A stretch of 64,000 nucleotides of DNA from Thalassoroseus pseudoceratinae (GCF_011634775.1 NZ_JAALXT010000004.1:558001-622000), one strand, 5' to 3'. Counted from the stretch's first letter, positions 9,704-19,401 are shown. Made by a program: numbers and translations. Notes: generated by a model from the sequence alone, not told the origin.

Positions 9704-11977
9704 CTAGACACCAGCTCTCGCCAGAGCATCGGAGATCTTCTTCGCATCAGTGGCAAGCGGACTTTCGGGGAACTCGGAGATGAGTTGGTCAAATCGCCGC
9801 CGAGCATCGGCACGCCGGTTCATGCGATACAAGCATCGCCCATAGTTAAAAAGAATCACATCAAGAAACTTCGCGTCTGGGTAGTCCGTTAGCACAGTTT
9901 CGAACGTATCGATGGCTCGGGCGTAGTCTTGTTGTTGGTAGTAATGGTTCGCCATCTTGGAAACGGCTTCACCGACTCGTCCACTTTCGGGGAACTGATC
10001 AAAAACCTTTTTGTACTCCTGGAAAGCCCGGTCGAGAAGTTGTGACCGTCTTGCTTCATCGGTGTCTTCGGCGAGTTGCTCGTAGCAAGCCGCGATTCCG
10101 AATTGCGCTTCGCCACGCAGGTCACTACTTTGCATGCTTACCAGACGGTTGTAGATACCGATCGCACGGTTGATATTGCCTTGCGTTCGAGCCACATCCG
10201 CGAGTTGTAGTAAGGCGTCGTCAACGAACCCGCTATTAGGAAACTCGCGTTGTAGTCGTGTCGCCATTGCCGCTGCGAGATTGAGATTATCCATCTCATA
10301 ATAGATTTCCCAAAGCTGCACGTAAGTCTGTTCGAGCAGTGCCCCACCGAGTTTGACGGCATCGCGAGTCACGTCTTCACAAACTTCCAACGCTTGTTGA
10401 TACTTGGCATCCGCTTGCTTTTGCAGTCCAAACTCTTTGTAACGGTTACCGATATTCGTAAGGGCGTCAGCGGTTCGCAGTCTTGTGCGAATTCGCAATT
10501 CTTCATCGCTAATTACGCTTCGTGTCACGCGTACTCCACCGAGGTTTCCGTCAACGCACTTTGCGGACGCCTGAACCGAGTTTGCACCGGCACTAGTGTT
10601 TTTCTCGTCGAGATAAGTCACGCGGATGACATCGCCCGTGAGTGCTTGCAGAATGTCGTCATCACTCACGACGGTTTCCGCTTTAATGAGTGGAACCGTG
10701 GTTCGGAACACTCCGGTAAACACCCCTTCGACAGTAGTCTCCGAAGGACTATCAGCCGCCTGGTCTTCATCCTGCAATGACTCAGCGAGTTGAACTGTCT
10801 TTGATTCCGTCAGCGATAGTTCGACCCGGTCGATGAGTTTGTAAGGGTCCGGTTCGATGGCTGCTTCGGAGTCTTGAGAAACTTCCACAGAGTTTGCACC
10901 GGCTAATGTCGCGATCTCATCGTTGAGTTCTTCTTCAGTCTTGCGACGATAGACTTCAGCGACAGCCGTTACCGATTCCACACTCGCGCCACGATCTCGA
11001 TCGTAATCCGTGATTTGCACATTGACTGGTTTTCCCAGCACAACGCCTTGCAGTGTTTCGCGATAGGCACCATCCGTCATTTGCACAATTGCGTTCGCGA
11101 CAATCGGAATGTTGCGGGTAACCGGGCGATTGAATTCCCGGTCGGCGGTGTGTTCATCGATGTAGCTAATAGTGATGGAGTCATCACCCTTCACTTCCAA
11201 TGTCTCGTTGTATTGCTGTGGCGGTCCGAGTTGCGTGGAGATGTTGCCTAGCATTACACGCACATTGCGCCCCAGTTGAAAGCAACGAACTTTTTCGCTG
11301 TCCCCACCACTCGTTTCACAGAGAACTTCAATGGATTGGCCTGGCTCTAAGGCGGCGAGGTCGGCATCGTCGATTTTGATAAAAAGCCGTTTGCCGGCTT
11401 CCGCTTTTTCGCGGCGGCTGTCGTCTTCGGTCAACGCCGTGCCGACCTTCTCAAGCGAATCAATCGCCCGACTGTAATGCCCCAACTGGAAGTGCCCGAG
11501 TCCGATGTAATAATAAGCTCTGTTAACTTCGCTACTCACCGGGTACTGCTCGATCACATCCCGCATGATCGCGAAACATTTCCCGTAATTGCGAACCTCG
11601 TAAAAACAAATTCCCATTTGCACAAGAGCTTTGGCTCGTGCGTCGGCATCTCGATTTTCCTCGTCGGCTGCCGCTTGGAACTGGGCTCGTGCGCGGTCGT
11701 AAGCTCGTTCACGATTGAGAAAGAAATCGCCCAATCGCATGTGGGCCTCGAAGCGAACTTTGCTCCGTGGATAGCGTTCGATCACACTTTGCCAAATTTC
11801 GACTGCCTTGCGTGTTTCGTCCGCTTCCAAACGGGCATCACCGGCTTCGAGAAGCTTTTTGGCGGCACGGTCCTCAATGAACGAACCTCGGCTAGGCCGT
11901 GGCGACTCTTGGGCCACGAGTGATGTCTGTCCAAGAATGACCAACGTAACAAGGAGAAACAATCGAGCCATGAGCAT
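9704..11977 (-). CDS. Exported TPR protein sharing the Ig-like repeat of its giant neighbour
   Basis: About 758 residues. A GTG at 12004 gives a longer frame, but the ATG at 11977 or 11971 places the signal peptide (MARLFLLVTLVILGQTSLVA) at the N-terminus and is preferred. Residues ~40-190 are TPR (typical W/LG/Y/A/P positions). From ~215 to 480 there are Ig-like segments matching the giant protein: IDDADL, ITDYDRD at ~324, VFTGVF, and GDVIRVTYLDEKNT at ~452. Residues ~500-752 are a second TPR block ending in the outer-membrane-lipoprotein-like pattern of even-length repeats (YPDAKFLD, FPESPLATDA). It lies 158 bp upstream of the giant gene on the same strand. The shared repeat says the two proteins belong to one system. 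I do not know the substrate. Confidence 0.88.
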   Translation of the reverse strand: MLMARLFLLVTLVILGQTSLVAQESPRPSRGSFIEDRAAKKLLEAGDARLEADETRKAVEIWQSVIERYPRSKVRFEAHMRLGDFFLNRERAYDRARAQFQAAADEENRDADARAKALVQMGICFYEVRNYGKCFAIMRDVIEQYPVSSEVNRAYYYIGLGHFQLGHYSRAIDSLEKVGTALTEDDSRREKAEAGKRLFIKIDDADLAALEPGQSIEVLCETSGGDSEKVRCFQLGRNVRVMLGNISTQLGPPQQYNETLEVKGDDSITISYIDEHTADREFNRPVTRNIPIVANAIVQMTDGAYRETLQGVVLGKPVNVQITDYDRDRGASVESVTAVAEVYRRKTEEELNDEIATLAGANSVEVSQDSEAAIEPDPYKLIDRVELSLTESKTVQLAESLQDEDQAADSPSETTVEGVFTGVFRTTVPLIKAETVVSDDDILQALTGDVIRVTYLDEKNTSAGANSVQASAKCVDGNLGGVRVTRSVISDEELRIRTRLRTADALTNIGNRYKEFGLQKQADAKYQQALEVCEDVTRDAVKLGGALLEQTYVQLWEIYYEMDNLNLAAAMATRLQREFPNSGFVDDALLQLADVARTQGNINRAIGIYNRLVSMQSSDLRGEAQFGIAACYEQLAEDTDEARRSQLLDRAFQEYKKVFDQFPESGRVGEAVSKMANHYYQQQDYARAIDTFETVLTDYPDAKFLDVILFNYGRCLYRMNRRADARRRFDQLISEFPESPLATDAKKISDALARAGV

Positions 11978-12049
11978 GACATTATCCAGGCAGATTCGAA
12001 ACACGATCGGTCAGCAAAGAACCATTCGTATTTTGAACAGTCGATATTG

Positions 12050-12080
12050 AAAAAGCCACAAGCGAATCGCTCGTGGCTTG
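12050..12080 (-). terminator. Intrinsic terminator of the DUF1501 gene
   Basis: On the minus strand, about 20 nt after the TAA at 12100, the sequence forms a stem AAGCCAC-G-AGCG / CGCT-A-GTGGCTT with a 3-nt loop. The stem is 7 + 4 bp around one mismatch and is followed by a T-run (the A-run at 12050-12054 on the plus strand). Confidence 0.75.
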
Positions 12081-12099
12081 TCGTAGAATTTTGGACACT

Positions 12100-13377
12100 T
12101 TAGCTAAACAGTTCGGAAACTGGCGTGCCGTTGTCGACCAGTTTCATCGGTCGCTGTAATGGTGTGAGGACTTCCTTGTCAGGATCAATCCCCAATGTGT
12201 GACAGATCGTGGCGTGCAAGTCGGCGACTTGTACTGGCCGATCATGCGGATCGAAACCGTCGGCATCCGAGGAGCCAATCACCTGCCCGCCTTGAATCCC
12301 ACCACCAGCAAGGAAACAACTAAACACGTTCGGCCAGTGATCACGACCGGCGTTCATGTTAATCTTGGGCGTTCGGCCGAATTCACTAAGCATGATGATC
12401 AGTGTTTTCTTCAGCATGCCGTTCTCATGCAGATCGGCGATCAACGAAGCGAGTGCCGAATCCATCGCCTGGCCATGCCCACGCATCGCCGGGAAATTGT
12501 TGGAGTGCGTGTCGAAACCACCACGGTTGACCTGCACGAATCGCACGCCCGTTTCAATCAACCGTTTCGCCAATAGTGCCCCTCGACCGAACGTGGTATC
12601 GCCGTAGCGGTTTAGTGTTGTCGTGGGTACGGTGTTCAACTCAAAAGCTTCCAACGCAGGCGACCGCATCAACGTGACGGCATCGTCGATGGCGGTTTCT
12701 GTGGCAGTCAGTGCGGCGGCTTGCTTGTTGCTAGCATACCGATTGTTGTACTTCGACAGAATTTCCAGTCGGCGATCACCTCGTGTCCGCGTAATTCCTT
12801 CGGGGAATGCCAGATATGGGTCCTGAGCACCAGGCCGGGGGACGAAATAGGCTTCGCAGCGTTGTCCAAGATACGAGGCTTTCCGAGCCCGACCGCTGAT
12901 CGAAACAAATGCCGGCAAATCGCCGATTTTCTGTTTCTCATGGGTCACCACCGAACCGATCCCAGGGTGCTGAATGTTCGGCGTTTGCGTGTAACTGGTT
13001 TGCAGGTTGTACGTCGCTTGACCGTGGGCACCTTGTGTTCCGGCAATCGAGCGAATCAACGCGGCATGGTGCATTTGCTTGGAAAGTTCGGGGAAGATCT
13101 CCGAAATCTGCACGCCTTCGGCCGAGGTGTCGATCGGCAGAAACTCCCCAGCGGTGGGCCGCCCCGGTTTGGGATCCCAGGTGTCGATGTGGCTCATGCC
13201 GCCGCCATTCCAGAACAGAATGACGTGTTCGGCCTTCTGCTCGCCAGCTGTTCCGGCGTAGGCCAAAAGGTGCCGCACTTGCAACCCTAGCAAAGTTGCG
13301 CCGGTCGCTCCCAGCATGGCTCGGCGAGACATTCGATAATCTGCACATCCTCGACTCATACCTGGCACCCTTTGCAT
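12100..13377 (-). CDS. DUF1501 family exported protein
   Basis: A 425-residue DUF1501 protein, a sulfatase/alkaline-phosphatase-like fold abundant in planctomycetes and nearly always paired with a DUF1549/DUF1553 gene as here. The N-terminus has a twin-arginine-like signal (SRRAMLGATGATLLGLQ). Typical family landmarks follow: HVILFWNGGGMSHIDTWDPK, RSIAGTQGAHGQ, RFVQVNRGGFDTHSNN, MLSEFGRTPKIN and GRDHWPN. An alternative ATG at 13359 has AAAGGG 9 nt upstream and may be the true start. The gene is 45 bp downstream of the DUF1549 gene and is followed by a terminator at 12050-12080, so the two form a bicistronic unit. The enzymatic role of the family is not established. Export is likely. Confidence 0.95.
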   Translation of the reverse strand: MQRVPGMSRGCADYRMSRRAMLGATGATLLGLQVRHLLAYAGTAGEQKAEHVILFWNGGGMSHIDTWDPKPGRPTAGEFLPIDTSAEGVQISEIFPELSKQMHHAALIRSIAGTQGAHGQATYNLQTSYTQTPNIQHPGIGSVVTHEKQKIGDLPAFVSISGRARKASYLGQRCEAYFVPRPGAQDPYLAFPEGITRTRGDRRLEILSKYNNRYASNKQAAALTATETAIDDAVTLMRSPALEAFELNTVPTTTLNRYGDTTFGRGALLAKRLIETGVRFVQVNRGGFDTHSNNFPAMRGHGQAMDSALASLIADLHENGMLKKTLIIMLSEFGRTPKINMNAGRDHWPNVFSCFLAGGGIQGGQVIGSSDADGFDPHDRPVQVADLHATICHTLGIDPDKEVLTPLQRPMKLVDNGTPVSELFS

Positions 13378-13422
13378 CCAGAAAGGAATTGGTGATTTGA
13401 CATCAAGACATTGTGTTCGGCC

Positions 13423-15576
13423 TTACGGCAAGAACCGAAACTCATGAGAGTTCAGCAAGACCCAACGCAGATCGGCCAAACCTTGCTTCGGTGTTTCGGC
13501 GAATCCGATAACTTCCCGACCGTTCTCCAAGTCAGATTTCGTTGGTTTTCGGGTCAGAATTTCGCGGTAGGCCAAACGAATTGCGGAATCCAGATCAGGA
13601 CTCTCGCCGGAGATGTAAGGATAGATCGGCTCAAGTTCCCCAACACGAGCCGCTTCATTCGTCAACTTGCCGTTGAGAATCATCAAGGCTTGCCGCATCG
13701 TGGGGCTTTGATCGCGTTCAGCACCGAGTTCGTTGCGATCGGTTTGACCGAACACTCGCACGAAGTGCCCATCAGGTGCCGGTGACTGCATCCGCATGGC
13801 GGTGGAATAAACCGGGTTGTCATCGACAATCGCTCGAGTAAAGACATCGACATACCCCATCCGCTGACGCTTCATCTCGTTCGCAAGTCGTTCAGCTTCG
13901 AGTTCTTCCGGTGTCTTGACGGTCATCTGTTCGACTTCGATGGCATCTTCAGTCTTGGCATCCGCGAGTACGGCATCGAAGTCGATCTCAATGGCCTTCT
14001 CAAAGTCATACCCAGACTGCTTGGAAGACATCGCTTGCGGCCCGGACATCGTTTTTGACATCGCCGCATTTGTTTTAGGTTTCGTCTGAATTGCAGCCAA
14101 ATCGATGGAATCATTCCCTGACGGCTTCTTGGTCAGGCGGCTTTCTTTCCAGACCGTTTTGAGATTTTGCCCTTCCGGATGCTTCACCTCAAAAAGATGA
14201 CCGGCGGTGATAATACTGTCGTAAAGAACTTCACTGATCATGCGACGCATCGGAGCTGCTTGGAAATTGCGTTCCAACGCCAATCGCTCGGCTTCCGGCA
14301 AACCGTCGGCCCGTGAGCGGCGGTAGGCATCGCTCAGTACAATCATCTTCACGAGTTTTCGCAGATCGAAACCGTTGGCAACAAACTCATCCGCGAGAAA
14401 GGCGAGTGTTTCAGGATGGGTAGCCGGATTGTTTTCGCTGAAGTCATCGATCGGCTCCACGAACCCTCGCCCTACCAACTCTGCCCACACACGATTGACG
14501 AATGAGCGAGAGAAGTACGGGTTTCGCGGGTCGGTGATCAATTCGGCGAGCTTTGCCCGCAACTCGCTGTTTCGATAGGCAGCAGCTTTGAGATCGATCC
14601 CGCGAACATCGTTCTTGGCTTCGTCAAAGACATCGAGTGAGCCCAAAGACCCATCGGTTTGCCGCTCGGCTTTTTTGGCCGCACCGGCGAGCAGATCATC
14701 AAGCGAGGGCTCATTCGAGGCGACTGGCTCTGGAGCCTCATCCTTTTGACGAAGTTGATTCAGCCGAGCCAACGGACGATACCGGCTCTCCTCCTCCACA
14801 AAGGAAATTGGAAAGACGGGCGGCATCGGCTGACGCTTTTCGGTGTCGGCCGCACCTTCCGGCGGCCACATGACGGTCGATTGTGGAAGCTCGGTGGTAT
14901 AGACCCCGAGAACACGATCGTTGATGCGTCGTTCTTGACGTCGCGTTTTTCCGAAGTAGGCCGCGAATCCGTAGAAGTCCTTCTGGGTCCATTTGTCGAA
15001 CGGATGATCGTGACACTGGGCACAGGAAATCCGAATACCCATGAAGACTTGCGACGTGATCCCAGCGAGCGCCATGGGATCAGCGTCGTCCCCCAAAATA
15101 AAGCCAACTTCAGGAACGGCCCCGGCTTTTCCGCCGGAAGAAATCAATCGACGAGCCAATTCATCGTAGGGCATGCCCTCTTCGACAGCATTATGGACAT
15201 ATGCGATCAACGCGGCTCCGCCTTCGGCGTTACTCCGCAAACGAAGCAGATCGGCATAGAAAGCGGTCCATCGGTCGGAAAAGCGTTCGTGTTGAAGCAA
15301 CTTCTCGACGACTTCCTGCCGACGAACGGATTTTGGCCACGCCATGTACTCGTCGATTTCCGCTCCAGTCGGAATTCGGCCAATCAAATCGACACTGACT
15401 CGTCGCAAGTACGCCAAGTCGTCGACTGGGGACAATGGCTCGGAGTCGACTCCGCCGCGTTCAAGCTCTGCTTGCAGAACTTCGTCAAGCGAGGGAATTT
15501 CCGCCGCCGATCCCACGGAAACGATTCCGCAGAAAGCGACGAACAAGCCAATTGTCCAACGGGAACTTGTGATCAT
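13423..15576 (-). CDS. DUF1549/DUF1553 (PSCyt2/PSD1) exported protein
   Basis: A 717-residue protein. I chose the ATG at 15576 because GGGAGAGG lies 8 nt upstream; a GTG at 15594 overlaps that site. A signal peptide covers residues 1-24 (ends VGSAA). The DUF1549 (PSCyt2) domain follows, with a single haem-like CAQCHDHPFDKW motif at residues ~185-196, and then DUF1553 (PSD1) with FVNRVWAELVGRGFVEPIDD and LILNGKLTNEAARVGELEP. Two acidic low-complexity inserts (around 290-315 and 500-560) are unusual in amount. Cytochrome-like binding by the lone CxxCH is possible but the family is not a proven cytochrome. Co-transcribed with the DUF1501 gene. Confidence 0.95.
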   Translation of the reverse strand: MITSSRWTIGLFVAFCGIVSVGSAAEIPSLDEVLQAELERGGVDSEPLSPVDDLAYLRRVSVDLIGRIPTGAEIDEYMAWPKSVRRQEVVEKLLQHERFSDRWTAFYADLLRLRSNAEGGAALIAYVHNAVEEGMPYDELARRLISSGGKAGAVPEVGFILGDDADPMALAGITSQVFMGIRISCAQCHDHPFDKWTQKDFYGFAAYFGKTRRQERRINDRVLGVYTTELPQSTVMWPPEGAADTEKRQPMPPVFPISFVEEESRYRPLARLNQLRQKDEAPEPVASNEPSLDDLLAGAAKKAERQTDGSLGSLDVFDEAKNDVRGIDLKAAAYRNSELRAKLAELITDPRNPYFSRSFVNRVWAELVGRGFVEPIDDFSENNPATHPETLAFLADEFVANGFDLRKLVKMIVLSDAYRRSRADGLPEAERLALERNFQAAPMRRMISEVLYDSIITAGHLFEVKHPEGQNLKTVWKESRLTKKPSGNDSIDLAAIQTKPKTNAAMSKTMSGPQAMSSKQSGYDFEKAIEIDFDAVLADAKTEDAIEVEQMTVKTPEELEAERLANEMKRQRMGYVDVFTRAIVDDNPVYSTAMRMQSPAPDGHFVRVFGQTDRNELGAERDQSPTMRQALMILNGKLTNEAARVGELEPIYPYISGESPDLDSAIRLAYREILTRKPTKSDLENGREVIGFAETPKQGLADLRWVLLNSHEFRFLP

Positions 15577-15722
15577 CCGAGAATCCTCTCCCACGAATCG
15601 TTGGAACGAATATCCAAGTTTTGGAACGTGTGGTTATCAAGGAATGAGCATTCTCAGAGCAGCGTTACCCCAAAACCGAAGTTTTTCGACATTTTTTCCT
15701 GGGAATCGTCTCAGAAATTCCG

Positions 15723-16988
15723 TCAGGACCGGTTTTCGCCGAGCGTTGACGACAACATCAGACGATGCAGTTCCTCAATACTGGTTGTGCCCGCCAGAAC
15801 TTTCTTTCGCCCGGCGGTCTCAAGGGTCATCATGCCGTCTTGCATGGCGAGTTCGCGAATCTCGCTACTGCTTTTCCCTTTCAGAATCGCCTCACGTACC
15901 GACTTGGTGATCGCCATGACTTCGAACACCCCAACTCGTCCCGAATAGCCGGTGTGAAAGTTTTCGACAGAGGGAATTCCCCGTGCCAAGTTCACGGAGG
16001 CGGCGTCTTCAGGATCGATGTCCAAGATGCGACATGTGGCTTCATCGGGATGGTACAACTCGCGGGCTTTGGTACAGACCCGCCGCACAAGCCGCTGAGT
16101 GATGATGCACCGCACACTGTCAGCGATGAACATGGGGGGCACGTCATATTCGCGGAATACGTCAATGGTGCTTGCACAATCGTTTGCATGCATCGTGCAC
16201 AGAACCAACACGCCGGTCAAAGCGGCCCGGCAGGCAATATGCGAGGTTTCCGCATCACGGATTTCGCCGATCATGAGCACATCGGGGTCCTGCCGCAATA
16301 CGCCCCGCAATGCCTCGACAAATCCGAAGTTGATCTTGTTGTCCGTTTGAACCTGCACGACGTTTTCGAGACGGCGTTCCACGGGATCTTCGAGCGTGGT
16401 CAAACAGCGGTGCGGATCGTTGAGACGTTCCATGCAGTTATACATGGTCGTGCTCTTGCCCGACCCGACGGGGCCGACACTCAACAACATTCCGTAAGGT
16501 GACTCGAGTTGTTCACGCAGCACCTGCGCCTGCTCCGGTTCCAGCCCCAAGTCTTCCAATTCCTGGAACCCGTCCGTTTGGGGCATTAGTCGAAGAACAA
16601 TTCGCTCGCCGTGAATTGTGGGCCCGCTTCCGACTCGGATGTCCCGAGGCTGATCAGCCATGGAACCTGAGATTCGGCCATCCTGTGCCAACCTTCGCTC
16701 GGTGAGGTTCATGTTGGCCATCAGTTTGACACGAGAAATCACGTGTGAAGTCATTGATGGCGGGAGCTTGACGATATCGTGCAGCAAACCGTCAACTCGC
16801 AACCGAACCCGAAGTCCATTACTGGTCGGGTCGAGGTGAATATCGGTGGCTTTCAGTTGGAATGCCCGTTCCAAGAGCAAATCGACCAACGGCCCCGGAC
16901 CGACCACGTCTTGAAGTTGGTTCAATTCGGCCCGCAACGCATTCTGCCGGCCCTCCAAATCCGAATTTCCCTGATTACTCTGGTTCAT
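15723..16988 (-). CDS. GspE/PilB-type secretion ATPase, minimal form without zinc motif
   Basis: A 421-residue type II secretion/type IV pilus assembly ATPase. It has the N2-like segment ([19 protein letters not shown]), Walker [10 protein letters not shown] at 172-180, an Asp box (LTTLEDPVE) at 196-204, Walker [13 protein letters not shown] at 236-247 and a His box (CTMHAND). Homologues usually have ~550 residues with an N-terminal MshE/GspE_N domain and a CxxC...CxxC zinc motif before GYxGR. Here the N-terminal domain is missing and the cysteines are lost (only C305 and C319 remain in the region), while [11 protein letters not shown] is kept. No GspF, GspD or prepilin peptidase gene is adjacent; the only pilin-like gene is the DUF1559 at 43722. 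It probably powers a pilin/pseudopilin apparatus encoded elsewhere. Confidence 0.92.
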   Translation of the reverse strand: MNQSNQGNSDLEGRQNALRAELNQLQDVVGPGPLVDLLLERAFQLKATDIHLDPTSNGLRVRLRVDGLLHDIVKLPPSMTSHVISRVKLMANMNLTERRLAQDGRISGSMADQPRDIRVGSGPTIHGERIVLRLMPQTDGFQELEDLGLEPEQAQVLREQLESPYGMLLSVGPVGSGKSTTMYNCMERLNDPHRCLTTLEDPVERRLENVVQVQTDNKINFGFVEALRGVLRQDPDVLMIGEIRDAETSHIACRAALTGVLVLCTMHANDCASTIDVFREYDVPPMFIADSVRCIITQRLVRRVCTKARELYHPDEATCRILDIDPEDAASVNLARGIPSVENFHTGYSGRVGVFEVMAITKSVREAILKGKSSSEIRELAMQDGMMTLETAGRKKVLAGTTSIEELHRLMLSSTLGENRS

Positions 16989-17057
16989 GGGGAGATCGTC
17001 TCTTCAATTCTAGATGGCGGTTGAGGCATCGATTGCGGAGATACTCTCAGTGTTTTC

Positions 17058-17927
17058 TCATTTCAGATCGTCTTCCGGCAGACTTCCTTCGTCTTCACCA
17101 CTCCCATCGGAGGGTTCCAAGACCGCCGAATGCGGGTCGGCACCGGCATCGTCTTTCCCGACTTCGTTTTCACCCTCGATGACGGGTTCTGCGTGCTCGA
17201 CGGCGTTGGTATTCTCGATGTCTTGCTCGACGTCATTGGCATCGGGATCGGCCAGGGCATTGCGAAGAGCCGCCCGCAACGATGCAGGATCGACTAACTG
17301 GCTCATTAGGATCGTGCAAACCGCGACAGCCACCGTGCACGCTCCCAACACGCGAAGACCACCTTGGTATTTCGCGATGCTCAACACCCCGAGAATTGCC
17401 GCGACCGTCGCATTCCCGATGATCAACGTCGTCCAAACCAACTGATTGAATAGCGTCGGCTTCAACCAAAACAGGATGCAACAGCCGAATGCCACGATCG
17501 CCATCAGCGGAGCCGCCACGGCGACGACCTGACTTTCCCGTTTTTCGATCTGAGCCTGACGCGGTTGCCCGAGCTTCTCCAACCCCTCCTCTCGCGAGTC
17601 GGCGGTTTCCCAGACCTTCAGTAGTCCGGCGATCTGCAAGACCTCCTCGACAACCGGATGAGTCGTGACCACAATCATGCGACCACCGACGGCATTGACC
17701 GATTTCCAAATCCGCACCACCAATGCCACCATCGTGCTGCTGATGTAATTCAGCTTGGTGAGATCGACGAGAACCCCTGGTTCAGTGTCTTCTCGGATCA
17801 GTTGAATCACATGGCTTCCGGCGGCTTCGACGTCGGTCCAAGGAGCATCGGCAAGCACGGGATTGAGCACAACGACATGCCGCCCCGAAAGTGTCTCATA
17901 GTGCAAAGTGGACTCACCTGTGGACAC
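17058..17927 (-). CDS. STAS domain fused to three transmembrane helices
   Basis: A 289-residue protein starting at GTG 17927, supported by AGGAGG 9 nt upstream. Residues 1-120 form a STAS (anti-sigma-antagonist-like) domain: GVLVDLTKLNYISSTMVALV, with S63/S64 where the phospho-acceptor normally sits. Three hydrophobic helices follow (~135-157, ~162-190, ~197-220), and then an Asp/Glu-rich tail of 60 residues. STAS domains are usually alone or C-terminal to sulfate transporters, so STAS first and then a membrane anchor is uncommon. It is transcribed divergently from the coiled-coil gene at 18503 and sits 69 bp upstream of the GspE-like gene, so it may be in the same operon. A signalling or scaffold role at the membrane is inference. 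Confidence 0.85.
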   Translation of the reverse strand: MSTGESTLHYETLSGRHVVVLNPVLADAPWTDVEAAGSHVIQLIREDTEPGVLVDLTKLNYISSTMVALVVRIWKSVNAVGGRMIVVTTHPVVEEVLQIAGLLKVWETADSREEGLEKLGQPRQAQIEKRESQVVAVAAPLMAIVAFGCCILFWLKPTLFNQLVWTTLIIGNATVAAILGVLSIAKYQGGLRVLGACTVAVAVCTILMSQLVDPASLRAALRNALADPDANDVEQDIENTNAVEHAEPVIEGENEVGKDDAGADPHSAVLEPSDGSGEDEGSLPEDDLK

Positions 17928-18502
17928 GAGAGACCCTCCTTATGACGGGCCGACGATCTGAAAATCACAAACGAATGATTGATGCTGAATTGGACGGAAC
18001 AGTGGCTCCGTCGAATGGCCCGACCGACAACCGTTGATAAGCATAAAATTTGGAAATAGTTGAAGATAGATGTCTGAATCAAGAGTACAATCTTGAAGAA
18101 ACACCCTCAGTCATCATGGTCGGCACCAGCGTGAAACGCAATGGTTCCCCTGGGGAATTTTCTGGGAAGTTCCTCTTCACCTTTTCCGGGGATTCTGCCG
18201 CGAAAGTTTCGTCAGCGATCCGGTCGCGCCCGTTGGAACGAAAACCGTGATCGTGGTGACGGTATCAATCGTTGCAACAGTTGCCCAGGACTTGGCTTCC
18301 GACTTGATCAGTGGTCTGGAATTTGTTTGACAGCCCCTCGATTGGCTCGTAAGATCAAAAAGTGCAGGGTTCCGTGCCCAAGTCACATAGATTCAGATGT
18401 CACACAACGTCCCCAATCACAATAAGGATTGCCTCCAATCCCAACTCAGCGGGACGCCAACTCGATAACCTCCCCGGTTGATTCAACTCTTGAAGGTGCG
18501 GT
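17928..18502. other. Intergenic region between divergent genes, no gene seen
   Basis: This 575-bp gap must hold the promoters of both the STAS gene (minus) and the coiled-coil gene (plus). An AT-rich patch at 18020-18060 is the most promoter-like part. A TTGATA at ~18025 with a poorly matching -10 follows, but I would not call it. Short frames here lack ribosome binding sites and family features. Confidence 0.4.
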
Positions 18503-19243
18503 GTGTTAACGACAATCAGCAAAGTGTTAGCGGTTCTCGTCACCGTCTTCAGCCTCGGATTCCTGGCCATCGCCGGGGTTGCGGGTGTGGGTGGTCCGAA
18601 CTGGAAGGGAATCGCCGAAGAAGAGCTTCCCGAGTACCAGTTCACTCGCTCGGAAGGCGAAAACCCGACGTGGTCGGTCAAGAACTTGGAAACCGGTCAG
18701 AACGTGGGTTCCCCATCGCCGGTTTTGGCTCAGAAGATCGTGGATGCGTTCAACGAAAAGAAGCAAAAACAGCAAACACGAATCACCGAGTTACAGCAAG
18801 GCTCGCCCCAGCAACCGAGCATTCCATTCTTGAAACAAAGTATTGCAACGACGCAAAACTTTATTCTCGCTGACATTAAGTCCATCGAACTCACGCAAGA
18901 CAATCTGCGAAAGCAGATTGCGGGCCTGAACCAACAAGTTCACGACGCCCAAACCCAATTGGCCCAGAAGGCTCAGGAAGCCGAAGCCCTGCACGATGAA
19001 GCGAAGTTGCGTCGCGATGACGTGTTCCGTCTGCAGAATCTCGTCGAGGAACTGGAAGCCGACCGCTTCCGAATCGTTGAGTTGCAACGGAAACTACGCG
19101 ATGTCCGCGAACGCTATCAGGGCACGATCAATCGGCTCGAGAATCGACGCGAACAATTGAAGACTCGGCTGGCAAAGCAAGATTCGGACAAGACCGTTAG
19201 CTCGGTCCCCACTGCCTCAGCCGTTACCAACGAGCGTTCGTGA
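18503..19243 (+). CDS. Membrane-anchored coiled-coil protein, unknown function
   Basis: A 246-residue protein with a GTG start preceded by GAAGG. One N-terminal transmembrane helix (residues ~8-30, KVLAVLVTVFSLGFLAIAGV) is followed by a ~60-residue region with WKGIAEEELPEY and WSVKNLETGQ, and then a long coiled coil (~125-235, heptads rich in Q/E/L/R, for example NLRKQIAGLNQQVHDAQTQL). The same plan (single TM, coiled coil) occurs in the next gene at 19402, and a third, tiny membrane gene follows. These three look like one transcription unit ending at the terminator at 20483. No family name is recognised. The topology suggests the coiled coil lies in the periplasm or in the paryphoplasm-like space. 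Confidence 0.82.
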   Translation: MLTTISKVLAVLVTVFSLGFLAIAGVAGVGGPNWKGIAEEELPEYQFTRSEGENPTWSVKNLETGQNVGSPSPVLAQKIVDAFNEKKQKQQTRITELQQGSPQQPSIPFLKQSIATTQNFILADIKSIELTQDNLRKQIAGLNQQVHDAQTQLAQKAQEAEALHDEAKLRRDDVFRLQNLVEELEADRFRIVELQRKLRDVRERYQGTINRLENRREQLKTRLAKQDSDKTVSSVPTASAVTNERS

Positions 19244-19401
19244 TTCGAGTGTCGCGGTTCATGGAACCTACAGTGCGGTTCGTCGCACATTGGCATTCGG
19301 GTCTCGAAGGCGTTCACCCCATAGGAATTCGTTAATTTTTTCCGATCCCGTCAGTTTTGCAGCCCAAACAGACGCCGATCGATTTGACAAGGAGCGGCAG
19401 G

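Noticed and set aside
14659-15948. 429-residue plus-strand frame across the DUF1549 gene and into the GspE-like gene
   Set aside because: It spans two well-supported genes on the opposite strand and has no coherent domain or ribosome site.
18050-18425. Short plus-strand frames in the 575-bp gap between the divergent genes
   Set aside because: No ribosome binding site, hydrophobic segment or recognisable pattern. Best treated as intergenic.
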